Assembly: GCF_000009765.2 (NCBI RefSeq)
Contig: NC_003155.5
Coordinates: 2,976,001-3,040,000, forward strand
Direction of reading: 5' to 3'
DNA from: Streptomyces avermitilis MA-4680 = NBRC 14893
GTDB taxonomy: Bacteria > Actinomycetota > Actinomycetes > Streptomycetales > Streptomycetaceae
DNA: 64,000 nucleotides
Below the pieces are notes generated by a model, which did not search any database, was not told where the DNA came from, and was given only the letters and a program-made list of their open reading frames with translations. Position 1 is the first letter of the stretch; each line of letters begins with the position of its first letter. Shown here piece after piece: positions 9,293 to 17,439 of this stretch. The position numbers and the translations under genes are program-made.

Positions 9293-11197
9293 TCATACGT
9301 CTCCCTGCGCATCGCTACGTGCGGTGCCACCGGGTGCGTGTGAACGAGTGGTGGCACCCTCTGCCGCACTCCGCGGTCCTTCGGCGGAACGCCGGAGTCC
9401 GTCCATCGCGGACCGTGTTCCGTCGGCGGCAGGCCCGGTGCCCTCGGCTGGACGCCTGCCTCTGCGGGCGACCGTCCTGGGAGAACGGCGGCTCGGACGG
9501 CTGCCACCGCTCACGGAACGCACCCTGCGACGGCGACGGCCGAGAACACCAGGCGACTCCCCAGTTCCGTCGCCCTGCCCGGCCGGAGCCGCCGGATCGG
9601 CGCTGTCGCCCGGCGTGGAGGGGCCGGACCATCGAGCGCCTTGCGAAGCTCCAGGATCTTGTGGCTCCAGACTCCGGGGTGGCTGCGCGGAGCGGAGCGA
9701 AGGCGCGGTGGCGGCCAGTGGCGCGGGAGGGACACTCCCGTCCGTCACGGCCCGGCCCTCTCGCTCCGCACGCAGGCAGCGGCGAACGGACTCCGGGTCC
9801 AGGCCCTCGTTGCAGGCTTGATGGAGGAGGCGGGCGAAGAGATAGCCAGGGTCGGCGCCCAGGGCCATGGCCAGGGCTTCGCGGGCCTCCAGTTCGTCGC
9901 CGGAAGACCAGGCGACCCACCCAGCGAGCGTGAGGGGCGCGGCAGCGTGCTCACCGTACGAACCGACGCAGCGGCGGGCCAGGGCACGCCAGAGGCGCAG
10001 GGCCGGTGCCGCTTCGTCGTCTTCCATCCACTCCGCCGCACGGTCGCGGGTCGTCCGGTCCTGCAGACCGAGGATCAGAGTGGCGGCCTCCTCGTGCCCG
10101 AGGAGTTCGTCGTCGCGGAGGTCTGCCGGGAGGGTGCCGGACACGGGCGACGTAGCGGTGAACCGTCCCATCACCTGCCGGGCCAGTCCAAGGGTCTCCT
10201 CGGCGACGTCCTCCCGGGTCTCGCCGTCGAGGATCCTGGGAACGAGGGCCGTGCTGGCGGCGTCGAGGGCGATCTCCTGCGCCAGGGCTGCCGCGGTCTC
10301 CCAGGGAGCGAGCCTGGCCCTGAACTCCCGCAGGCTTCCCCGTACTTGCAGACCTGCGTACGTTGCGGCAGCGGCGAGCACGGAGGTGCCGGGCAGCCCC
10401 ATCGGCCGGCCCTCGGGCGGACAGCAGTCGGGGCTCGGGCAGCAGTACGACCAGAAGCGGCCGTCGGAGATGCACAGCGCCTCGACCACGGGTACGTCGA
10501 GGCTGCCGCAGGCCGTGCGCAGCAGCTGAGCGAGCGGCTGGAGCCGTGCCACGACGTCGCACCCCGTCTCGCCGCTCGCAGGCTCCTGACAGAGGTAGGC
10601 CACCATGCTCTCCGGGCGTACGCCTCTGCGCTCACTTCCCGTCACCAGGCCGTGCGCCAGCTGCCCGGCCACGGACGCCCAGTCGTCCGAATGGGCGGGG
10701 ATGCCGAGCCTCGCCCTCCCACCGAACCTGCCTCGCCCGTCCTGGTCGTGCAGAGCGACCAGCACGATGCTGTCCTCGGGTCGATACCCGAGCAAGTAAG
10801 GCAGCGCGTCCGCCAGTTCGGCCGGAGTCCGCAATGTGACCTGGCGCTCACCGCTCGGGTCCGTGTGTTCGGTGTGGCTGATGTACGCGGTGGACTCGTC
10901 GTCGTAGGGGGTGCCGCCCATCTCGGCGTCCACAGGGCCTGCGGGTCCAGCGAGATCATCACCCGCGCCAGCCGAGGACCGCTCGACGTCACCGCTCGGG
11001 TGGGCCGCGGTCCGAGCCATGTCGCCGCTCTCCTGGGCCGCACCCCGCCACATGTCGCCGCCCACCGGGGCCGCGACCCCACCAATGCCACCGCTCCCCT
11101 GGTCCGTGGATCCGTCCGCGTCACCGCTCTCGTGGTCCGCGAATCCGCTCATGTCACCGTTGCCGGACGTGCCGGCCGCTTCGTCGTGGTTCGTCAT
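9293..11197 (-). CDS. DUF4192 domain-containing protein
   Basis: A 634-residue protein with a central DUF4192 domain (about 145-480): [30 protein letters not shown], the Cys-rich [18 protein letters not shown], and a TPR-like C-terminal part ([19 protein letters not shown]). DUF4192 is common in actinobacteria and has no known biochemical function. The N-terminal about 120 residues (Gly/Asp/Ser-rich) and the C-terminal about 150 (Arg/Pro/Ser-rich) look disordered. The ATG at 11197 follows GAGATGG. The gene is divergent from recQ across a 125-bp region with two DnaA boxes, which links it tentatively to DNA metabolism. Confidence 0.8.
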   Translation of the reverse strand: MTNHDEAAGTSGNGDMSGFADHESGDADGSTDQGSGGIGGVAAPVGGDMWRGAAQESGDMARTAAHPSGDVERSSAGAGDDLAGPAGPVDAEMGGTPYDDESTAYISHTEHTDPSGERQVTLRTPAELADALPYLLGYRPEDSIVLVALHDQDGRGRFGGRARLGIPAHSDDWASVAGQLAHGLVTGSERRGVRPESMVAYLCQEPASGETGCDVVARLQPLAQLLRTACGSLDVPVVEALCISDGRFWSYCCPSPDCCPPEGRPMGLPGTSVLAAAATYAGLQVRGSLREFRARLAPWETAAALAQEIALDAASTALVPRILDGETREDVAEETLGLARQVMGRFTATSPVSGTLPADLRDDELLGHEEAATLILGLQDRTTRDRAAEWMEDDEAAPALRLWRALARRCVGSYGEHAAAPLTLAGWVAWSSGDELEAREALAMALGADPGYLFARLLHQACNEGLDPESVRRCLRAEREGRAVTDGSVPPAPLAATAPSLRSAQPPRSLEPQDPGASQGARWSGPSTPGDSADPAAPAGQGDGTGESPGVLGRRRRRVRSVSGGSRPSRRSPRTVARRGRRPAEGTGPAADGTRSAMDGLRRSAEGPRSAAEGATTRSHAPGGTARSDAQGDV

Positions 11198-11237
11198 GCC
11201 GTGACCATCTCGCGGATCTTGGAATTCCGCTTGAACC

Positions 11238-11246
11238 TGTGGATAA
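11238..11246 (-). promoter_or_regulatory. DnaA box (TTATCCACA on the minus strand)
   Basis: An exact match to the canonical DnaA box TTATCCACA, in the divergent promoter region between the DUF4192 gene and recQ. It is paired with an opposite-orientation box 24 bp away. Confidence 0.6.
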
Positions 11247-11270
11247 CCATGGCCATGAGCACGCCAGGAG

Positions 11271-11279
11271 TTGTCCACA
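11271..11279 (+). promoter_or_regulatory. DnaA box (TTGTCCACA)
   Basis: An exact match to TTGTCCACA, the preferred Streptomyces DnaA box. It lies 44 bp upstream of the probable recQ start and forms an inverted pair with the box at 11238-11246. Confidence 0.6.
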
Positions 11280-11322
11280 GGCCGGCTGCCTCATTCGCGC
11301 AATGTCCGACCGATCGGGTTGC

Positions 11323-13536
11323 ATGGATGCCATGAGCGACGAAGACCAACGACCCGCCCCGTCCGCAGACCCGCGCCCCGCCCCGGACGGAGACCTGCGT
11401 ACCGCGGCCGATGCCGTGCTCGCCCGCCTCGTGGGCGCGCCGACGGGCGAGGCCCGGCTGCGCGAGGATCAGTGGCGGGCCATCGAGGCACTGGTGGCCC
11501 ACAAGCGCAGGGCCCTGGTCGTGCAGCGCACGGGCTGGGGCAAGTCCGCGGTGTACTTCGTCGCGACCGCGTTGCTGCGCGAGCAGGGCGCGGGTCCCAC
11601 GGTCATCGTCTCGCCACTCCTCGCGCTCATGCGCAACCAGGTGGATTCGGCGGCCCGCGCGGGCATCCGCGCGAGGACCATCAACTCGTCCAACACGGAG
11701 GAGTGGGACACGATCCAGGCCGAGGTGGCCGCGAGCGAGGTCGATGTGCTCCTGGTGAGCCCGGAGCGGCTCAACAACCCCGACTTCCGCGACCAGGTGC
11801 TGCCCAAGCTGGCCGCCGCGACCGGCCTCCTCGTGGTCGACGAGGCGCACTGCATCTCCGACTGGGGCCACGACTTCCGGCCCGACTACCGCCGGCTGCG
11901 CACCATGCTCGCCGACCTCCCGTCCGGTGTGCCGGTCCTCGCCACCACCGCGACGGCCAACGCGCGCGTCACGGCCGACGTGGCCGAACAACTCGGCACC
12001 GGAGGCGGCACGGACGCGCTCGTGCTGCGCGGACCGCTCGACCGGGAGAGCCTCAGTCTCGGCGTGCTGCGCCTGCCGGACGCCGCCCACCGCATGGGCT
12101 GGCTCGCCGAACACCTCAACGACCTGCCGGGCTCCGGCATCATCTACACGCTCACCGTGGCTGCGGCCGAGGAAGTCACGGCCTTCCTGCGTCAGTGCGG
12201 GCACACCGTGGCCTCGTACACCGGCAAGACGGAGAACGCGGACCGGCTACAAGCGGAGGAGGACCTGCTCGGCAACCGGGTCAAGGCCCTGGTAGCCACG
12301 TCCGCCCTGGGTATGGGCTTCGACAAGCCCGACCTCGGGTTCGTCGTCCACCTCGGCTCGCCCTCGTCCCCCATCGCGTACTACCAGCAGGTGGGGCGCG
12401 CGGGCCGCGGTGTGGAGCACGCCGAGGTGCTGCTCCTGCCGGGCAAGGAGGATCAGGCGATCTGGGAGTACTTCGCCTCGGTCGCGTTTCCCCCGGAGGA
12501 GCAGGTGCGACGCACACTGGACGTCCTGGCGCGGGCCGACCGACCACTGTCCCTGCCCGCCCTCGAACCGCTGGTCGAACTGCGCCGCTCACGTCTGGAG
12601 ACGATGCTCAAGGTCCTCGATGTCGACGGGGCCGTACGGCGTGTGCAGGGCGGCTGGGTCTCGACGGGCGTTCCTTGGACGTACGACACCGAGCGCTACG
12701 CCTGGGTGGCCAAGCAGCGGTCGGCTGAGCAGCAGGCGATGCGCGACTACGTGACGACGACGGCCTGCCGGATGGAGTTCCTGCGGCGGCAGCTCGACGA
12801 CGAGGGGGCGGCTCCCTGTGGGCGCTGCGACAACTGCGCCGGAGGCCGATTCCACGACTCCGTGTCGTCCGGGTCGCTCGACGCGGCACGTGGCGAACTC
12901 GGGCGTGCGGGCGTCGAGGTCGAGCCCCGGAAGATGTGGCCGACGGGCCTGCCGGCGGTCGGCGTCGACCTGAAGGGGCGTATCCCGGCCGGAGAGCTGG
13001 CCGCGCCCGGGCGTGCGCTGGGGCGGCTGTCGGACATCGGCTGGGGCAACCGGCTGCGGCCGATGCTCACGCCCCAAGCCCCGGACGGGCCGGTGCCGGA
13101 CGATGTCGCCAAGGCCGTGGTCGGTGTGCTGGCCGACTGGGCGAAGGGGCCGGGAGGCTGGGCCTCCGCAGGGCCCGACGCACAGCCGCGTCCGGTGGGC
13201 GTCGTCACGATGGCCTCCCGTACGCGTCCGCAGCTGATCCAGTCCCTGGGGGCGCGGATCGCGGAGATCGGACGGCTGCCGCTGCTGGGGTCCATCGAGT
13301 ACACCGGTGAGTTCGCGCAGGTCCACCGGAGCAACAGCGCGCAGCGGCTGAAGGCGCTCGACGGGGCACTGACCGTGCCGCCCGCCCTGGCCACCGCGCT
13401 CAAGGAAGCCGGCGGTCCGGTACTTCTCGTGGACGATGCGACAGAGACGGGCTGGACCCTCGCGGTGGCCGCGCGCATGCTTCGACGAGCCGGTGCGTCG
13501 GGGGTGTTGCCGCTGGTCCTGGCCGTACAAGCGTGA
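11323..13536 (+). CDS. recQ: RecQ-family ATP-dependent DNA helicase with C-terminal phosphoribosyltransferase-like domain
   Basis: A 737-residue 3'-5' superfamily 2 helicase. Walker A is [12 protein letters not shown] (about 68-79) and the DEAH box is [19 protein letters not shown] (about 171-189). [26 protein letters not shown] and [11 protein letters not shown] are also present. A RecQ zinc site follows ([10 protein letters not shown], then [12 protein letters not shown]). The tail has [19 protein letters not shown] and ends [20 protein letters not shown], which resembles the PRPP loop of phosphoribosyltransferases. There is no HRDC domain. The role is branched-DNA unwinding in replication and repair. 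ATGs at 11323 and 11332 are both possible, with no strong ribosome-binding site. The divergent promoter contains two DnaA boxes. Confidence 0.88.
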   Translation: MDAMSDEDQRPAPSADPRPAPDGDLRTAADAVLARLVGAPTGEARLREDQWRAIEALVAHKRRALVVQRTGWGKSAVYFVATALLREQGAGPTVIVSPLLALMRNQVDSAARAGIRARTINSSNTEEWDTIQAEVAASEVDVLLVSPERLNNPDFRDQVLPKLAAATGLLVVDEAHCISDWGHDFRPDYRRLRTMLADLPSGVPVLATTATANARVTADVAEQLGTGGGTDALVLRGPLDRESLSLGVLRLPDAAHRMGWLAEHLNDLPGSGIIYTLTVAAAEEVTAFLRQCGHTVASYTGKTENADRLQAEEDLLGNRVKALVATSALGMGFDKPDLGFVVHLGSPSSPIAYYQQVGRAGRGVEHAEVLLLPGKEDQAIWEYFASVAFPPEEQVRRTLDVLARADRPLSLPALEPLVELRRSRLETMLKVLDVDGAVRRVQGGWVSTGVPWTYDTERYAWVAKQRSAEQQAMRDYVTTTACRMEFLRRQLDDEGAAPCGRCDNCAGGRFHDSVSSGSLDAARGELGRAGVEVEPRKMWPTGLPAVGVDLKGRIPAGELAAPGRALGRLSDIGWGNRLRPMLTPQAPDGPVPDDVAKAVVGVLADWAKGPGGWASAGPDAQPRPVGVVTMASRTRPQLIQSLGARIAEIGRLPLLGSIEYTGEFAQVHRSNSAQRLKALDGALTVPPALATALKEAGGPVLLVDDATETGWTLAVAARMLRRAGASGVLPLVLAVQA

Positions 13537-13771
13537 CCCGCGCGTCGCTGCGGAGCACATTGGGCAGAGATGTAGCGGGGATATAGCCGACGCACCACAT
13601 GAAAACGGGCTGTGGCCCCAATTGCTCGTTGCCGCAACCAAGTTCGACAGGAAGAATTGAGGTCCGCTCCCCGCACGGCTCGTCCGTGGTCCGGTAGGGC
13701 TCTGCTGCGGCGTGCGCTCCCCCAAGTCCGACCCCCGCCCGCAGTATGGGCGCGTAGCCGAAGGGAGGACC

Positions 13772-14407
13772 GTGACCTTCGGATTCGCACCGTCCTCGGC
13801 GGCATCCATGTCGACCTCCGCCGACCTGTCCGCCGCTTCCGCCAACCCTCTGACCCGGATGCTCGAACCCGCGGAGTGGGCCGCCGCGGGGATTCCGCTG
13901 CTGCGCAATCCCCGGGAGGTCGTCAGCGGGCTGCACTCCCGGCACCGGCCCGGCCCGGCAACCGCCATCGTGGCCGTCCTCGATCCGGAAGAACGGCTTC
14001 AGGCGAGCGCCTCCTTCACCCGGCGGGCGGCCCCGGCCGACGGCTGGATGTTCCGCAACGCGCTGCTCGCGCAGCTGCGCCGGGTCATCCCGCACGACCT
14101 GCGACGCCGTACGCCGGTCCGCACGGCCGTGCTGCTCTACTGCCGTGAGGGCGACGCGCGTTGGACGGAGGAGGACGGGGCGTGGATGTGGGGGCTACGC
14201 GACGCGTGCACACTCCACGGGCTGCGCTGCGGGGCGTACATCACACTGACGCGTGACGGCTGGCAGGTCCTGGGCGAGGGCCGGGGCGGACGCCGCCCCA
14301 ACACGGACTCGCCGCCGGAGGCTTTCGAACTGACCAGCGCGCCACCACCACTGCCGCGCACCGGAGGCTCCGCGTCGGAGGTGCTGCGCCGGGCGGCCGC
14401 CCGCTGA
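13772..14407 (+). CDS. conserved hypothetical protein
   Basis: I do not recognise this 211-residue protein. The GTG start is well supported by GGGAGG 4 nt upstream. It has no signal peptide or membrane segment. The central part (FRNALLAQLRRVIPHDLRRR, TAVLLYCREGDARWTEEDG, LRDACTLHGLRCGAYITL) looks like a compact alpha/beta domain, and the C-terminus is Pro/Gly-rich and probably disordered. It follows recQ on the same strand after 235 bp, so it is likely transcribed separately. Confidence 0.75.
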   Translation: MTFGFAPSSAASMSTSADLSAASANPLTRMLEPAEWAAAGIPLLRNPREVVSGLHSRHRPGPATAIVAVLDPEERLQASASFTRRAAPADGWMFRNALLAQLRRVIPHDLRRRTPVRTAVLLYCREGDARWTEEDGAWMWGLRDACTLHGLRCGAYITLTRDGWQVLGEGRGGRRPNTDSPPEAFELTSAPPPLPRTGGSASEVLRRAAAR

Positions 14408-14503
14408 GCGGCCGGGCCCCGGCGTACCACCAGGGGCGTACGACAGACCCCGCACCGCGAGTTGCGCAAGACAGCCACTCGCACCCAGGCGATGGGCACG
14501 GCA

Positions 14504-14530
14504 GCCTGCCGCACCAAAAGTGCGGCAGGC
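14504..14530. terminator. perfect 11-bp hairpin between convergent genes
   Basis: Arms 14504-14514 and 14520-14530 pair perfectly around the loop CAAAA. It lies about 100 bp past the 14407 stop, so it could end transcripts from either side. Confidence 0.5.
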
Positions 14531-14573
14531 CTCACACACCACAAGTGAGGCAGCCTTACGCATTACGCGCCAC

Positions 14574-14671
14574 GCATCACGCATCACGCATCACGCATCA
14601 CGCATCACGCATCACGCATCACGCATCACGCATCACGCATCACGCATCACGCATCACGCATCACGCATCAC
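14574..14671. repeat. heptanucleotide tandem repeat (GCATCAC)14
   Basis: Fourteen uninterrupted identical copies of GCATCAC occupy exactly 98 bp in a non-coding region. Perfect identity suggests recent expansion by slippage, so copy number is likely to vary between strains. Confidence 0.97.
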
Positions 14672-14952
14672 GCGAAGGGTGCGGCAGCCTCACGCCACCG
14701 GCGACGCACGACAGCACGCCCGGAGACACCACTCGCACCGCGAGCCGGTGACACGCCTGCGAAAACGTACTGAGGGCACACCGGGGCAACCGCCGTGCAG
14801 GTGCCGCCGCAGCGGCACCCTCACCGCCCCGGCCACAGGTGTCCCGGCCGGGCCCCGTACCGCGGCACGAACCGGACGGACGGAGTCCGAGCGCGTCGAG
14901 ACCTACGAGGCCTCAGCGCGATCGGACCGCACGGCGGCCGAGCCCGAGTCGC

Positions 14953-15579
14953 TCAGACCCCGGCGCCCAGCACCGAGTTGATCTGCTGCGGGTCGCCGCA
15001 GACGATCAGCAGGGCTCCGGCCCGGCCGAGCGCCAGCGGAAGCGCGGTGGCAGCGACGCCGGCAGGGCCGCCGTTGACCGCGACCACGACCACCGGCCGG
15101 GACGCGGCCCGGCCGACCGCGGAGGCGTCGGCGTAGAAGACGTCGTCGCCCGCGTCGTGCTGAGCCCAGTAGGCAGCCTCGCCGAAGGACAGCTCGTGCG
15201 CGGCCCACGGGTGCGGTTCGCCGGTGGTGACCACCAGCACCTCCCCCGGGGCACGGCCCGACTCCAGCAGCAGGTCGACGGCCTCCTCGGCAGCGTCCAG
15301 CGCGCCCTCGACCGAGGCCGGGATCAACTGGATCTGCGGGGTGGCAGGGGTAACGGCAGCCGCCGGAGCGGCCGGTCCGGGCGTGGCCACGGCCGGATCG
15401 CGTGGGGTGCGTTGGGCCGGCATCGGCCGGACGGGACCCGGACGGCCGGGCCGCGACGGAGCCGCGGGACGGGGGCCGGGTACGGGGCGGGGGGTCGGCG
15501 CGGTACGGCCACTGGCCGGAGTGGCGCGGGGACCCTGGGCACTCTCGTGAATCTGAGGCTCCTCGGGAATGAGAGGCAT
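14953..15579 (-). CDS. conserved hypothetical protein with Pro-rich N-terminal half
   Basis: I do not recognise this 208-residue protein. Residues 1-90 are Pro/Arg/Ala-rich and probably disordered (TPRPVPGPRPAAPSRPGR). Residues 95-208 form a probable alpha/beta domain: VEGALDAAEEAVDLLLESGR, EVLVVTTGEPHPWAAHELSF, RPVVVVAVNGGPAGVAATAL, ALLIVCGDPQQINSVLGA. There is no signal peptide or membrane segment. It lies upstream of the next minus-strand gene boundary at 15649 (rnhB stop), separated by 69 bp, so it may be cotranscribed with rnhB. The ATG at 15579 lacks a strong ribosome-binding site. Confidence 0.7.
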   Translation of the reverse strand: MPLIPEEPQIHESAQGPRATPASGRTAPTPRPVPGPRPAAPSRPGRPGPVRPMPAQRTPRDPAVATPGPAAPAAAVTPATPQIQLIPASVEGALDAAEEAVDLLLESGRAPGEVLVVTTGEPHPWAAHELSFGEAAYWAQHDAGDDVFYADASAVGRAASRPVVVVAVNGGPAGVAATALPLALGRAGALLIVCGDPQQINSVLGAGV

Positions 15580-15648
15580 GAGCTGCTTTTTATCAAACGC
15601 CGGTGCGGATCGCGTCGGCGGGTGGCACATGAGTGCGAGCGGAAACAG

Positions 15649-16350
15649 TCAGAAATCGAAGCCGAGCTGGCCCTCGATTTCCGGAACGCTTCCGTCCGCC
15701 CAGCTGCGGACCTTCTTGAGGTGCCGCCACTGGGGCAGCGCATCAAGATACGCCCACGACAGCCGGTGGTACGGGGTGGGGCCCCGCTCCGCCAGCGCGG
15801 CCTTGTGCACCGGTGACGGATACCCGGCGTTGGCCGCAAAACCGAAGTCTGCATGTTCGATGCCCAGTTCGGCCATCATTTTGTCGCGCTGCACCTTGGC
15901 GATCACCGAGGCCGCCGCAACGGCCACGCAGGACTGGTCACCCTTGATCACCGTACGAACCTTCCAGGGCGACCCGAGATAGTCGTGCTTCCCGTCGAGA
16001 ATGACCGCGTCGGGACGGACCGGCAAGGCCTCCAGGGCGCGTACGGCGGCGAGTCGCAGCGCGGCCGTCATCCCCAGGGCGTCGATCTCCTCGGGAGAGG
16101 CGTGCCCCAGAGCGTACGAGGTCACCCACTTCCGCAGCTCCTCGGCGAGCACAGTGCGTCGCTTGACGGTCAGCAGCTTGGAGTCGGTGAGGCCTTCGGG
16201 AGGCCGGCGCAGTCCGGTGATCGCCGCGCAGACGGTGACGGGCCCGGCCCACGCGCCGCGCCCCACCTCGTCGACACCGGCAATGACCTTCGCTCCGGTC
16301 GTTGCGCGGAGGGAGCGCTCGACGGTGTGAGTGGGTGGTTCGTACGGCAT
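15649..16350 (-). CDS. rnhB: ribonuclease HII
   Basis: A 233-residue protein with the RNase HII signature [17 protein letters not shown]; Asp27 and Glu28 are catalytic. Further acidic active-site positions lie in [11 protein letters not shown] and the downstream helix [29 protein letters not shown] and [11 protein letters not shown] are also typical. It cleaves RNA in RNA-DNA hybrids, including single ribonucleotides misincorporated in DNA, in the cytoplasm. Its length is normal for actinobacteria. Confidence 0.96.
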   Translation of the reverse strand: MPYEPPTHTVERSLRATTGAKVIAGVDEVGRGAWAGPVTVCAAITGLRRPPEGLTDSKLLTVKRRTVLAEELRKWVTSYALGHASPEEIDALGMTAALRLAAVRALEALPVRPDAVILDGKHDYLGSPWKVRTVIKGDQSCVAVAAASVIAKVQRDKMMAELGIEHADFGFAANAGYPSPVHKAALAERGPTPYHRLSWAYLDALPQWRHLKKVRSWADGSVPEIEGQLGFDF

Positions 16351-16503
16351 GGCGCCCTTAGCGTACGCCGCCGGGAACCCCCTGCGACACCCCGGTTCCC
16401 CTGGGCGACCTCAGGGCCTTCACCGACGGCGCCACAGATACCGGTCGAGCACCGCACAAGCACACGATCAGACACCCTCCAGCCGCACACCAGCCGGGCC
16501 CGG

Positions 16504-16650
16504 GACTCCCCATCGGGCGCCCTCCGGACTCGCATCCGCCATCTTCCGGACTCCCCATCGGCCACCTCTCGGCCGCGACATCGGACATCTCGCGGCCGCA
16601 GCGTCAGACACCTTCCGACCGCAGCGTCAGGCACCTTGCGGCCGCAGCAG
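16504..16650. repeat. degenerate 22-23-bp tandem repeats, six units, overlapping the tetR stop
   Basis: Units start at 16504, 16527, 16549, 16572, 16595 and 16618, plus a partial unit. They share a pattern like GCCGCAGCGTCAGACACC-TTCCG. The two most alike (16595 and 16618) differ at three positions. The array covers the last codons and stop of the TetR gene (stop at 16627) and continues downstream. Confidence 0.75.
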
Positions 16651-17250
16651 CGGAACCATCAGCTGATCGACCAGCTCCTCGATGTCGCGTTCACTCCATT
16701 CGCTCGCGCACATCTTTGTGCGGTACATCATCATCGCCGGAATGGCGTCGAAGACGTACCCGTTCGCCGCATCGGAGCGCACCTCTCCCCGTTCGATTCC
16801 CCGGTTGATGATGGCACGCAACAGTTTGACGGTCGGCTCCACCACCCCTTCGAGGATCACCCCTCCGAAGCGATCGGCCTGACTCGAGTCGCATTCGTGA
16901 ATCACCGAGCGCAGCGCGAGCCCAGGGCGCGAGAACATCGCCTCGCGCGCCTGTCGGCACAGCTGGAGCAGGTCCTCGCGCACGCACCCCAGATCGGGCA
17001 CCTCGTCGAAGCGTGGCAGTCCTGCCTGGAGCGCGTCGACGACGAGGTCCTCCTTGGAGGGCCAGCGGCGATAGACCGCCGCCTTGCCCGTCTGGGCGCC
17101 GGCGGCGACACCCTCCATGGTGAGGCCGTTCCAGCCGACCGTGCTGAGCTGTTCGAGCGCGGCGTCGAGGATCGCGCGTTCGAGCACAGCACCGCGCCGG
17201 CGAAGGGAGGCCGTCTGAGCGGGGGCGGCCGTCCAGCGCGAAGTAACCAT
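16627..17250 (-). CDS. TetR/AcrR-family repressor, probable regulator of the divergent MFS pump
   Basis: A 207-residue protein. Its N-terminal helix-turn-helix (about 18-65) reads RAILDAALEQLSTVGWNGLT, then MEGVAAGAQTGKAAVYRRWP, then SKEDLVVDAL. The C-terminal domain is a TetR-type ligand domain. The ATG at 17250 follows GGAG with 8-nt spacing; upstream in-frame starts lack this. It is divergent from the MFS gene, and two near-identical palindromes lie between them, so autoregulation and repression of the pump are expected. The inducer is unknown. Its 3' end lies inside a tandem-repeat array, so the last few residues may vary between strains. Confidence 0.9.
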   Translation of the reverse strand: MVTSRWTAAPAQTASLRRRGAVLERAILDAALEQLSTVGWNGLTMEGVAAGAQTGKAAVYRRWPSKEDLVVDALQAGLPRFDEVPDLGCVREDLLQLCRQAREAMFSRPGLALRSVIHECDSSQADRFGGVILEGVVEPTVKLLRAIINRGIERGEVRSDAANGYVFDAIPAMMMYRTKMCASEWSERDIEELVDQLMVPLLRPQGA

Positions 17251-17348
17251 CTGCGTATCTCCGTCGAGCATGAGGAAGCGGTGATTCCGGGGGTGGGGAT
17301 GCGCCACGCGGCATCAAGGGGATACACCACGCGGCGGTCGGCAGCTTC

Positions 17349-17368
17349 AGTGAACGCTTGCGTTCACT
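17349..17368. promoter_or_regulatory. TetR operator 1
   Basis: A perfect palindrome AGTGAACGC-TT-GCGTTCACT. It contains the candidate -35 TTGCGT (17358-17363) of the MFS promoter, whose -10 TACCGT lies 18 bp on (17382-17387). Confidence 0.8.
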
Positions 17369-17396
17369 GTCGGGGACTCACTACCGTTGACGCGAC

Positions 17397-17416
17397 AGTG
17401 AACGCGGGCGTTCACT
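17397..17416. promoter_or_regulatory. TetR operator 2
   Basis: A second perfect copy, AGTGAACGC-GG-GCGTTCACT, centred 48 bp from the first. It overlaps the predicted transcription start of the MFS gene. Confidence 0.8.
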
Positions 17417-17439
17417 AACGCACTTGTGGGGGACCCATA

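Larger units (their letters stand above)
14408..14952. other. 545-bp non-coding region between convergent genes
   Basis: It holds a perfect hairpin (14504-14530) and a 14-copy 7-bp repeat (14574-14671). The array is flanked by related segments (GTGAGGCAGCCTTACGC before it and GTGCGGCAGCCTCACGC after it). No convincing gene: the open frames crossing the repeat are artefacts of it. Confidence 0.6.

Noticed and set aside
14574..14671. CRISPR array
   Set aside because: The repeat is a contiguous 7-bp unit with no spacers and no cas genes are in the window.
14520..14751. Open frames across the 7-bp repeat giving THHASRI-type peptides
   Set aside because: All three frames of a 7-bp repeat stay open by construction. 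There is no ribosome-binding site and no protein-like flanks.
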